Shown: positions 1-8,300 of the stretch, piece after piece
How the letters are laid out: each line of letters starts with the position of its first letter
Position numbering within the stretch: the stretch's first letter is position 1
From: Craterilacuibacter sp. RT1T
Lineage (GTDB): Bacteria > Pseudomonadota > Gammaproteobacteria > Burkholderiales > Chromobacteriaceae
Length of the DNA stretch: 64,000 nt
Assembly: GCF_023502145.1 (NCBI RefSeq)
Contig: NZ_JAMFLI010000004.1
Coordinates: 62,001-126,000 of the forward strand
Reading direction: 5' to 3'
Made by a program: the position numbers and the translations under genes
Notes under the pieces: model-generated
Told to the model about the DNA's origin: nothing
The model's database searches: none
What the model saw: only the letters and a program-made list of their open reading frames with translations

Positions 1-936
1 GCCGGCGTCCAGCAGTTCGGTGAAGTCCGACTGCATGCGCGCCATGATGGGCTGGGTTTCCGGGTCGCCGAAGCGGCAATTGAACTCGATGGTAAACGGC
101 TGGCCGGCCTTGTCTATCATCAGCCCGGCATAGAGAAAGCCGGTATAGGCGTGGCCATCCTTTTTCATGCCGGCTACCGTTGGCAGAATGATCTCGCGCA
201 TCGCGCGCTCATGCACCTCGGGCGTCACCACCGGCGCCGGGCTGTAGGCGCCCATGCCGCCGGTGTTCGGGCCCTGGTCGCCATCCAGCAGGCGCTTGTG
301 ATCCTGGCTGGTGGCCATGGCCAGCACATGCTCGCCGTCAACCATCACGATAAAGCTGGCCTCTTCGCCCTCGAGGAAATCCTCGATCACCACGCGCGCG
401 CCGGCCGAGCCCATCTTGTTGCCCAACAGCATGTCGTCGATGGCGGCATGTGCTTCTTCCAGCGTCATCGCCACCACCACGCCCTTGCCGGCGGCCAGGC
501 CGTCGGCCTTGATCACGATAGGCGCACCGCGCTGTGTGACATAGGCGCGTGCCTCGGCGGCGTCGGTGAAAGTCTGGTAGCCGGCAGTCGGAATGCCATG
601 GCGCTGCATAAAGGCCTTGGCAAAGTCTTTCGAACTCTCCAGCTGCGCGCAATACTGCGTCGGCCCGAAGATGCGCAGCCCGGCTGCGCGAAAAGCGTCG
701 ACCACGCCGGCCGCCAGCGGCGCCTCGGGGCCGACCACGGTCAGCGCGATGTTTTCTGCCTTGGCAAAAGCGACCAGTTCGGCAATATCGTTGATGGCCA
801 CATTGAAGAGGCGCGCATCCAGCGCGGTGCCGGCATTACCCGGTGCCACAAAGACTTTGGCTGCACGCGGCGATTGCGCAATACGCCAGGCCAGCGCGTG
901 TTCGCGCCCGCCGGAGCCGATAACCAGAACGTTCAT
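1..936 (-). CDS. purD: Phosphoribosylamine--glycine ligase (partial, C-terminus beyond window)
   Basis: PurD (GAR synthetase) joins phosphoribosylamine and glycine using ATP, the second step of purine synthesis, in the cytoplasm. The frame reads from an ATG at 936 to the window edge without a stop: 312 codons of a protein usually about 425 long. Visible are the N-terminal VIGSGGREHALAW signature, the ATP-grasp segment KADGLAAGKGVVVA, and near the edge NCRFGDPETQ, part of the ATP/metal site. An AAGGATG ribosome site precedes the ATG. It lies downstream of purH in the same direction, with pagP interposed, so transcription with purH is possible only through the purH terminator. Function is certain; the missing end is simply outside the window. 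Confidence 0.97.
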   Translation of the reverse strand, partial: MNVLVIGSGGREHALAWRIAQSPRAAKVFVAPGNAGTALDARLFNVAINDIAELVAFAKAENIALTVVGPEAPLAAGVVDAFRAAGLRIFGPTQYCAQLESSKDFAKAFMQRHGIPTAGYQTFTDAAEARAYVTQRGAPIVIKADGLAAGKGVVVAMTLEEAHAAIDDMLLGNKMGSAGARVVIEDFLEGEEASFIVMVDGEHVLAMATSQDHKRLLDGDQGPNTGGMGAYSPAPVVTPEVHERAMREIILPTVAGMKKDGHAYTGFLYAGLMIDKAGQPFTIEFNCRFGDPETQPIMARMQSDFTELLDAG

Positions 937-1024
937 CTTTAACATCCTTATGCGAGGGAGTCCGAATAGCATGCATGACCCGCATCAGCAGGCCATGCCA
1001 TGCTCAGGCCGAGGTCGCCTGATC

Positions 1025-1585
1025 TCAATACTGGAAACGGGTGAAGAAGAACAGGATATTGCCGTTGCCTTTGCCGCCCGGCATATACGACATCATCAGA
1101 GCCGCCTTGCGGTATTGCAAAGAGACAAGCGGCAGCGCCCCGGGGACCGGAAAATTCTTCAAGGTATCGGAGCGTGAAGTCAGAAAGGCGGTAAAGCCCC
1201 CGCCTACCTGCCAGTTATCGCTTAATGGCAGCATTTTCTGATAGGCATAACCGGCAATCGGCTCGACATCATTGTGCGAATCCAGAAAAGCCATGGCATA
1301 CAAGCCATGCCAGTCGCCATCCTCGTCAACAATACTTTTGCCCATACCGAAGCCCCAGGCATGCTCGTTGAACGAATCAATCTTTTCCCGGCTGTACATG
1401 CTGCGCAGATGGTGAGCATAACCCGGTATATAAATATCGGTGCGCCCTTCATCCCAGACTTGCACCACACGGCGGCAGCTTTTATCCAGCCAGCCCGAAG
1501 ACTCGCCACAATCGGCAGCGAATGCCTGGGTCGCCAGCAACATGCCGGCGACGCTTATCCATTTTTTCTTCAAAACAAAATCCAC
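1025..1585 (-). CDS. pagP: Lipid A palmitoyltransferase PagP
   Basis: PagP is an outer-membrane eight-stranded beta-barrel that moves palmitate from phospholipid to lipid A, which protects against cationic peptides. The 186-residue product has an N-terminal signal peptide ending TQAFA, then segments recognisable from the E. coli enzyme: YIPGYAHHLR (catalytic His region), NWHGLYAMAF-like DWHGLYAMAFLDSHN (Asp-Ser catalytic pair), EPIAGYAYQK, and the C-terminal barrel strand ending in TRFQY. The start used is GTG at 1585; a TTG four codons further in would also leave the signal peptide intact, and neither has a strong ribosome site. It sits between purH and purD, an unrelated pathway, 88 bp upstream of purD. 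Identity is well supported by motifs; the exact start is not. Confidence 0.9.
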   Translation of the reverse strand: MDFVLKKKWISVAGMLLATQAFAADCGESSGWLDKSCRRVVQVWDEGRTDIYIPGYAHHLRSMYSREKIDSFNEHAWGFGMGKSIVDEDGDWHGLYAMAFLDSHNDVEPIAGYAYQKMLPLSDNWQVGGGFTAFLTSRSDTLKNFPVPGALPLVSLQYRKAALMMSYMPGGKGNGNILFFFTRFQY

Positions 1586-1638
1586 AACAAAATGGCGGCT
1601 AAGGCCGCCATGGCTATCCCGGCAAAATTAAGCAAGGT

Positions 1639-1671
1639 AAAAAAACAGGCAACAAGGCGAGCCCTGTTGCC
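1639..1671 (-). terminator. Rho-independent terminator after purH
   Basis: Read on the minus strand, an 11-bp stem (GGCAACAGGGC paired with GCCTTGTTGCC, one G-T pair) is followed by TGTTTTTTT. It begins about 13 nt after the purH stop. It separates purH from pagP and purD. Confidence 0.85.
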
Positions 1672-1684
1672 ACGGCGATAAAAC

Positions 1685-3262
1685 TTAGTGGCGGAAGTGG
1701 CGCACGCCGGTCAGTACCATCGCGATGCCGTGCTCGTCGGCAGCGGCGAATACTTCTTCGTCGCGCATCGAGCCGCCCGGCTGGATGATGGCCTTGATGC
1801 CCTGCTCGGCGATGACGTCGATGCCGTCGCGGAACGGGAAGAAGGCATCGGAAGATGCTACGGCATGCTGCAAGGACAAACCGGCGTCAGCCGCCTTGCG
1901 TGCGGCAATGCGGGTCGAGTCGACGCGGCTCATCTGGCCGGCGCCAATGCCTGCGGTCTGGCCTCCCGCGCAGAACACGATGGCGTTGGACTTCACATAC
2001 TTGGCCACGCGCCATGCAAACAGCAGATCTTTCATTTCCTGCTCGCTTGGTGCGCGCTTGGTGACCACGCGCAACTCGTCCAGACCGACATTGCGGATAT
2101 CCGGCGTCTGCACCAGTACACCGCCACCCACGCGCTTGAGTTCGTAATGGTTGGCGCCGGCTTCAAGCGGAATTTCCAGCACGCGCACGTTCTTCTTGGC
2201 GGCGATGATCGCCTTGGCTTCGTCGGTAAAGGCCGGCGCGATCAGCACTTCGAGGAACTGGCCGGTGACCGCTTCCACCGTTTCGGCATCGACCGGACGG
2301 TTAAAGGCGATGATGCCGCCAAAAGCGCTGGTGGTGTCGGTGGCAAAAGCCAGGCGGTAGGCGGAAAGCGTATCGGCGGCGATGGCTACGCCGCACGGGT
2401 TGGCGTGCTTGACGATCACGCAGGCCGGTGCGTCAAAGGTCTTGACCGCCTCCCAGGCCGCATCGCTGTCGGCGATATTGTTGTAGGACAGCTCCTTGCC
2501 CTGCAGCTGGCGGTAATTGGCAATGGAACCGGCAGCCGGCTCGAGGTCGCGGTAGAAGGCGGCGGCCTGATGCGGGTTCTCGCCGTAGCGCATATCTTGC
2601 ACCTTGATCCACTGTGCGTTCAGGCGATCCGGGAAGGCGACGCGATCCGGCGTGCCGCTAATGGCTTCCGGCGCCAGGCTGGTCAGGTAGTTGGAGATGG
2701 CGCCATCGTAGGCGGCGGTATGGGTAAACGCTTTTTTAGCCAGCTCGAAACGGGTCTTCTTCGCCAGCTTGCCGGCATTCGCCGCCATTTCTTCTGCCAG
2801 CGCCGCGTAGTCGGCCGCATCGGTCACGATGGCCACATGCGCCCAGTTCTTGGCGGCGGAGCGCACCATGGTCGGGCCGCCGATATCGATATTCTCGATG
2901 GCGTCCTCGATGGTGCAGCCTTCCTTAGCGATGGTGGCGGCAAACGGGTACAGATTGACGCAGACAAGGTCGATATTGCCGATATCGAATTCGGCCATCT
3001 TGGCTACATGCTCGGGCAGATCACGCCGGCCGAGAATACCGCCGTGCACCTTGGGATGCAGGGTCTTGACGCGACCATCCAGCATTTCCGGAAAGCCGGT
3101 GTAGTCCGATACCTCGATCACCGGCACCTGGTTGTCGGCCAGCAATTTGGCCGTACCGCCGGTGGACAGGATTTCCACGCCTTGTGCCGCCAATGCACGG
3201 GCAAATTCGAGAACGCCGGTTTTATCGGAAACACTGATCAACGCGCGTGCTATCTTGGTCAT
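1685..3262 (-). CDS. purH: Bifunctional AICAR transformylase / IMP cyclohydrolase
   Basis: PurH carries out the last two steps of IMP synthesis: formyl transfer to AICAR, then ring closure. The 525-residue length is typical. The N-terminal MGS-like cyclohydrolase domain (about 1-130) shows [25 protein letters not shown] and the [17 protein letters not shown] signature. The AICAR formyltransferase domain follows, with RYGENPHQ at 225-232 and the catalytic Lys-His in VKHANPCG at 285-286. The start ATG at 3262 lies only about 35 bp after the fis terminator, so its promoter must overlap that terminator or transcription must read through from dusB-fis. A strong terminator follows the gene. Confidence 0.98.
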   Translation of the reverse strand: MTKIARALISVSDKTGVLEFARALAAQGVEILSTGGTAKLLADNQVPVIEVSDYTGFPEMLDGRVKTLHPKVHGGILGRRDLPEHVAKMAEFDIGNIDLVCVNLYPFAATIAKEGCTIEDAIENIDIGGPTMVRSAAKNWAHVAIVTDAADYAALAEEMAANAGKLAKKTRFELAKKAFTHTAAYDGAISNYLTSLAPEAISGTPDRVAFPDRLNAQWIKVQDMRYGENPHQAAAFYRDLEPAAGSIANYRQLQGKELSYNNIADSDAAWEAVKTFDAPACVIVKHANPCGVAIAADTLSAYRLAFATDTTSAFGGIIAFNRPVDAETVEAVTGQFLEVLIAPAFTDEAKAIIAAKKNVRVLEIPLEAGANHYELKRVGGGVLVQTPDIRNVGLDELRVVTKRAPSEQEMKDLLFAWRVAKYVKSNAIVFCAGGQTAGIGAGQMSRVDSTRIAARKAADAGLSLQHAVASSDAFFPFRDGIDVIAEQGIKAIIQPGGSMRDEEVFAAADEHGIAMVLTGVRHFRH

Positions 3263-3297
3263 CTGCTTCTATTCCCTTTGAGTCTACTGCCACACCA

Positions 3298-3332
3298 TAA
3301 AAAACCGGCAAGCCCTGACGGGGTTGCCGGTT
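3298..3332 (-). terminator. Rho-independent terminator after fis
   Basis: On the minus strand AACCGGCAACCCC and GGGCTTGCCGGTT form a 13-bp stem (with one mismatch) around a GTCA loop and are followed by TTTTTT. It starts a few bases after the fis stop codon and ends about 35 bp before purH. Confidence 0.88.
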
Positions 3333-3338
3333 GATCTG

Positions 3339-3575
3339 TTAAATCAGACTGTAAGCCTTCATCTTCTTGCGCAAGGTATTGCGGTTCAGCCCCAGTAACT
3401 CGGCTGCCCGCGTCTGGTTGCCCTGGGTATGCACCAGCACCACCTCGATCAGCGGCTTTTCCACGCAAGCCAATACCATGTCGTATACCGCGGTCGGCGT
3501 CTCGCCGTCCAGATCGCGGAAATACTGCTCCATCGCCAGTTTGACGGAATGGGAAATGTGTTCGTGATTCTGCAT
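3339..3575 (-). CDS. fis: DNA-binding protein Fis family
   Basis: Fis is a small nucleoid protein that bends DNA and activates growth-linked promoters. The 78-residue product is short, as is usual in betaproteobacteria. The C-terminal helix-turn-helix is clear at about 50-75, with QGNQTRAAELLGLNRNTLRK followed by basic residues. Fis lies 18 nt downstream of dusB on the same strand, the same dusB-fis operon order as in Enterobacteria, where dusB translation supports fis expression. A terminator follows immediately. The identification rests on the C-terminal signature plus gene context; the N-terminal half is more divergent. Confidence 0.95.
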   Translation of the reverse strand: MQNHEHISHSVKLAMEQYFRDLDGETPTAVYDMVLACVEKPLIEVVLVHTQGNQTRAAELLGLNRNTLRKKMKAYSLI

Positions 3576-3593
3576 GGTATCGGCTGTGTTGGG

Positions 3594-4622
3594 TTATTCG
3601 GGAGCACGCGCAGGGCGGCTGCTAGGTTCGTCTATATACTGCAGGCGCTCGGAAGCTTCGCACAGCCGGTCAAAATAGTCGGCCACGGCCAGGCGCTGAT
3701 CCTCGGTGTTTTCCAGCTGGTACATGGCCTGGCGGAATGCATTACCGCCAGAGAGCGCCCTGGTGTACCAGGCAATATGCTTGCGCGCGATGCGGCAGCC
3801 GGAGTATTCGCCGTAAAACGCATACAACTCGTCCAGATGCGCCAGCAAGACCGCACGGATTTCCGCCACGCGCGGCGGCGGCAAATGCGCGCCGCTATCC
3901 AGATAATGCTGGATCTCGCGGAAGATCCACGGCCGGCCCTGTGCGGCACGCCCTATCATGATCGCGTCGGCACCGGTCACATCCAGCACGAAACGCGCTT
4001 TTTCCGGGCTGTCGATGTCGCCATTGGCAATCACCGGAATACTCAGCGCCTGCTTGACCGCGGCGATGGTCTCGTACTCGGCCTCGCCGTGATACAAGTC
4101 TTCACGGGTACGCCCGTGCACGGCCAGCGCGGCAATGCCGGACTGCTCGGCCAGACGCGCGATGGCCAGCGCATTCTTGTGCTCGCGGCTCCAGCCGGTA
4201 CGGATTTTCAGCGTCACCGGCACATCGACCGCACCCACGACCGCTTCGAGTATGCGCGCCACCAGCGCTTCGTCGCGCATCAGCGCGGAGCCGGCGGCGA
4301 CATTGCAGACCTTCTTGGCCGGGCAGCCCATATTGATGTCGATAATCTGCGCGCCCTGATCCACATTCATGCGCGCCGCTTCGGCCATTTCGGCCGGATC
4401 GGCACCGGCAATCTGCACCGAAATCGGCTCGACCTCGCCGCTATGGTCGGCGCGGCGCAAAGTCTTGGCCTTGTGCCACAGCGTCTTATTGGAGGTGATC
4501 ATCTCGGACACCGCCATCCCCGCGCCCATGGCCTTGCACAGCATGCGAAACGGCCTGTCGGTCACGCCGGCCATAGGCGCGACAATCAGCTGGTTTTTCA
4601 GCAGGTAAGGTCCGATTTGCAT
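3594..4622 (-). CDS. dusB: tRNA-dihydrouridine synthase B
   Basis: DusB is a flavin enzyme that reduces specific uridines in the tRNA D-loop. With a start at the ATG at 4622 it is 342 residues, beginning MQIGPYLLKN as family members do. It shows the APMAGVTDRPFR signature at 15-26, the DINMGCPAKKV segment with the catalytic Cys at 100, and NGDIDSPEKA plus GADAIMIGRAAQGRPWIF in the FMN-binding half. The open frame extends upstream to 4739 with other ATGs (for example 4658), but that extension has no family resemblance; none of the starts has a good ribosome site. It is first in the dusB-fis operon. Confidence 0.95.
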   Translation of the reverse strand: MQIGPYLLKNQLIVAPMAGVTDRPFRMLCKAMGAGMAVSEMITSNKTLWHKAKTLRRADHSGEVEPISVQIAGADPAEMAEAARMNVDQGAQIIDINMGCPAKKVCNVAAGSALMRDEALVARILEAVVGAVDVPVTLKIRTGWSREHKNALAIARLAEQSGIAALAVHGRTREDLYHGEAEYETIAAVKQALSIPVIANGDIDSPEKARFVLDVTGADAIMIGRAAQGRPWIFREIQHYLDSGAHLPPPRVAEIRAVLLAHLDELYAFYGEYSGCRIARKHIAWYTRALSGGNAFRQAMYQLENTEDQRLAVADYFDRLCEASERLQYIDEPSSRPARAPE

Positions 4623-4789
4623 GCAGGTGGTAACGTCAAGGCGGCGAAGGGTCGCCATTGTAATGCTTTTTGCCGGGACGGGGGAGAGGCGATTGCCTGT
4701 TTTTTGCACTATCCGTGCGGCGAAAAGCGGCAAAGACAAGGTGCTTGGTCTATGGCTATCATCGTCTGGCAGACGAGACTAGCCGGATG

Positions 4790-5247
4790 AGGTGGAAAGT
4801 CGACCGATAAGCCGGGTTCTGTCGTTGAACAGTCATTCCTCTAGACCTGCCGTTACCGACAGGCTCAAGCAACCTACCCGGGTACAGCGCGGGCCACGCC
4901 AATGTACCCCTATTTGGTCTTGCTCCGGATGGGGTTTAGCCTGCCGTTGAATGTTGCCACCAACGCGGTGCGCTCTTACCGCACCTTTTCACCCTTACCT
5001 GTGCCGTGCGACAGCGTGCTGGCAAGCCAGCGCTGGTGCAGGACGTACACCCTGAGGGATGCGTATCCTGGCCTGTCGCGGTGGCAGCGCACCTTGCGGT
5101 GAACTGCCCGGCCATCGGCGGTTCTGCTCTCTGTTCCACTTTCCGTCGCCTCACGGCGCCCGGTCGTTAACCGGCATCCTGCCCTATGGAGCCCGGACTT
5201 TCCTCCCCGTGACTTAACACGCGGCGACTGTCTGGTCGACTTTCCGG
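4790..5247 (-). ncRNA. rnpB: RNase P RNA, class A (rnpB), with enlarged P12 region
   Basis: This is the catalytic RNA of RNase P, which cuts the 5' leader from pre-tRNAs. Read on the minus strand it shows GACCAGACAGTCGCCGC near the 5' end, GGAGGAAAGTCCGGGCTCC, CAGAGAGCAGAACCGCCGATGG, the GGTAAGGGTGAAAAGGTGCGG/TAAGAGCGCACC hairpin, GAGCAAGACCAAATAGGGG and the 3' ACAGAACCCGGCTTATCGGTC. The P1 helix is a perfect 12-bp pairing of GGAAAGTCGACC (5234-5245) with GGTCGACTTTCC near 4793-4804. At about 457 nt it is some 80 nt longer than the E. coli RNA; most of the excess lies at 5008-5079, next to a P12 hairpin at 5083-5108 capped by GCAA. Ends are approximate. Confidence 0.96.
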
Positions 5248-5252
5248 GGCGG

Positions 5253-5261
5253 ATTGTAACA
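5253..5261 (-). promoter_or_regulatory. Extended -10 promoter of rnpB
   Basis: On the minus strand TGTTACAAT matches an extended -10 box (TGn plus TACAAT), placed about 7 nt before the first paired base of RNase P helix P1. No -35 consensus is visible; the position where it should lie falls in the arm of the heptad repeat at 5277-5356. Confidence 0.6.
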
Positions 5262-5276
5262 CCTGCAGAGGAATAC

Positions 5277-5356
5277 GGGAGTAGGGATTAGGGAATGGGG
5301 AGTAAAAACCCGCCACGCCCACTCCCCACTCCCCACTCCCCACTCCCTGCTCCCCC
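5277..5356. repeat. Heptad-repeat hairpin element 1 (tamB/rnpB)
   Basis: A G-rich arm at 5277-5303 (units such as GGGAGTA, GGGATTA, GGGAATG) faces a C-rich arm at 5318-5356 built from repeated CCCCACT. The arms are complementary over much of their length, so either strand could form a long hairpin. On the minus strand the second arm has four or more G-runs spaced by AGT, a G-quadruplex pattern. It fills the space between the tamB stop and the rnpB promoter. Confidence 0.85.
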
Positions 5357-8300
5357 TCAATCAAACCTCACCGTATAACGGCTCTCGACGTCAATCGTGG
5401 TGCCGGCCTTGATCTGCGCTGACCAGCCCTTGCTCAGCTGGTACACCACTTTGACCGCCTGGGTGGCGCTGGTAATGCCGTACTCGTAACCCAGATACAG
5501 CGACTGCGACAACTGCCGCCCCAGTGTCACCACCTGCTCGGCCGGGTTGACCGTGCCGTTGGCCAGCGTTTTTTCGCCACGCGAAGTCAGGCCGATATCG
5601 TCGAACAGCCCCAACTTGTCATTGATGGCACCGGCCAGAAAGCCGCCGGCCGAAGCTGCCAGCGCATTATCGTCCTGACCGCCACCGCTAGCCGAACGCC
5701 CCAGAATCAGCCATGCCAGTTTTTCCTTCTCCGACATCGGCTCATCCGCCACCAGTTGCACCTTGGGGTAGAGCACCGAACCACTGACTTCAACCCCCGC
5801 CCCGACCGGCGACATCCGGCGCTGTGCGCGTATCGCCAATCCCGGGTTATCAACAGGACCACTAAAGGAGATCACGCCCTTGCTGATATCCAGATCCTGG
5901 CCATACGCCTTGAAGCGGCCATCCACCGCATTCACCTGGCCATACACAGCCAGCGCCTCATCCGGCTTGGCTTGCAACTGCAGCTGGCCTTCCAGCCGGG
6001 TAGTCAACCCGGCACCGCTAAAGCGGAAGTTATCCCCCAGATCCAGCTTGAGATTCATGGCAAACGGCAAGCTGGCGGCACCGGCTTGTGGCTGCACCCG
6101 CCCGATTACGACCACATCCTTTCCCAAGGCCGGCGCGCCGAACTTGGGCATTTCCAGTCGCGCACGATCGATCTTGATGGCTCCATCCAGCGTGACCGCC
6201 TTGTCATCCAGGTTCAGATTCACTAGGCCCGATAGCAGCACCCTTTGTCCGGGGCGGGAAATGGCACGGAATTTATCCATTTTGAACACCAGTTGCGCAG
6301 CGGGCTTGCCCTCGACCAGCGCCAGTTTCCCTGTCGCGCTCAGGCTATCGTTATTGTCGAAAGTCAGCCGTTCCAGCCATAACTCGCGCCCGGCAAAGCG
6401 CGCAGCCAGCGTGCCGTCTTTCAGGGCGATGCCGTTCAGGCGGTCGCTAAAGGCGAGCGCACTCCCCTGAATAGGGCCGGAGAACTGCGGCGCACCCAAT
6501 GTGCCGCTGATCGCCAGATCGGCCGTTGCCCGCCCGCTCAGGGTCTGCCCCAGCGCCAGCCAGCCCTGAAAGGCAGACAAGGCCGGTACATCGCCCTGCA
6601 CGCTGGCGCTAACTGGAGAGGCCGCCGAATAGCGCCCGCCCAGCGTCTGGATGCGGCCCTGTCCGTTCAGGCTGGCCAGTGCGCTGGCCAGCTGCATGCG
6701 CCAACTCAAGCCCGCCCCATCAAATTGCGCCTGCAAGCGTGCATTGCTTAGCCCCAGCGCCTGATGGCCGGACTTGGCCGGCAACAGCACATCGCCCGCT
6801 TCACGCTGCAGATTCAGCTGCCCTTGCGCTACGCCACCGGCCATGCGCAGCGCCCAATCGCCGCCCAACAGCAGGTTTTCTTGCAGCGGCAGGCTAAACC
6901 AGGGCGACAGCGCCGCCAGCTGGATGCCGCGCACGCTGCCAGCCGTTTCGATGCCGCCGGCGCGTGACCAGGCGGTCTTTTGCAGTGTCCAATCGGTGTC
7001 CAATGCCCGCCAGCGCCCGGCGCCCAGACTCACCGCATCGGCCGCCACACTCAGGCTCAGCGGTTGCAGCAATTGCAGCGCCGGCTCGCCGCTGATGCTC
7101 AGCCGCGCCAGCGTACCCTGCCAGACACTGGCACCGGACAGGCCGCCATCCAGTTCGGTCGACAAGACAAAGGGCTTGCCCTGCAGTTGCAACTTGCCAT
7201 CCAGGCTGACCCGATGGCGGCTACGGACCCCCTCGCCGGCCAGCGCCAGTTGCTCGACCTCCAGCGCGCCGGCACGCAGACCGGCGAGTCTGGCATCCAG
7301 CTTGAACGGACTGGCACCGCTGGCCGCCAGCTCGCCCTCTGCATTCAGGCTGGCAATACTCAAGTCTCCCGGCAGGCGCAAGGCGTTCGCATCCAGCTTG
7401 GCGCTGAACAAGGGCTGCGCCGGGGTACCGGCCAGCAAAATACGCGCATTGGCACGCCCGGCAAAAGCGGGGCCCAGCAGCGCCAGATTGTCGGCTTGCA
7501 ACACCAGTTGCAGCTTGTCGCCCGGCTTGCCATAAGCACCGCTCGCCTGCAGCCGGTTGCCGCCCAATAGCAAAGCAGCATTCAGCCGGCTTAAGCGGTC
7601 GGCCTGCCAGTGCGCCTCGGCGCGACCGCTAAGCGGGGCACCCGAGAGCTGACTGGGGGTCAGCATCAGGCTGACATCGCCTTGCGGCGCACCGGCGAGC
7701 CTGGCATCGACTTTAAGCGTGGCATTGACACTGCCCTGCGGCAGATCCTTGCTCAGCGCGCCCGGATTAAAAGCCTTGAGCGTTCCGCTCAAGTTCAGGC
7801 GCTGTGCCTCATCCAGACTCAGGCGGCCGCTGACATCCATCACCCCGTTGCCGGTGCTCGCACGCAGGCGGCGGATATCCAGCGCTTCGGCCTTACCGCG
7901 CAACCAGGCCAACTCGCCATTCAGCCGCAGTTGGTCGGCGCTTAAATCCAGCGTCAGCAAGGGGCGCATTTTTTCGCCACCCAGCGCAACCTTGCCCGAT
8001 ACGGTTTGCGCCGGAGCCGCCGCCGAAATGGCACGCAGCGACAAGCGCTCCAGCACCAGCTTGAGGTCGAAATTTTTCGGGGTAAAAACGCCGGCGATGC
8101 CGACCCGGCCATCGGCCACATTGGCAAAGGCATCCGACAGCGTCAGCTCATCCTGATTGACACGGAAAGTCGCTACCGCCAGCGATAGCGGCAAGCGCTG
8201 CGCCGACACCGGGCCCGGCGCGGCATTAATCAGCGATAAACCGCCGGACAGTGCCTCGTCGCCGGCAGGCTGCGCTTCCAGCGCCATCGACAACTGCGCC

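Noticed and set aside
1592-1611. Palindrome ATGGCGGC-TAAG-GCCGCCAT upstream of pagP
   Set aside because: Considered as a second terminator or operator; there is no proper T-run after it and no repeated copy, so only a local palindrome is supported.
4741-4790. Hairpin TCGTCTG-C-CAGACGA just after rnpB
   Set aside because: Considered as the rnpB terminator, but the loop is one base and no T-run follows, so not called.
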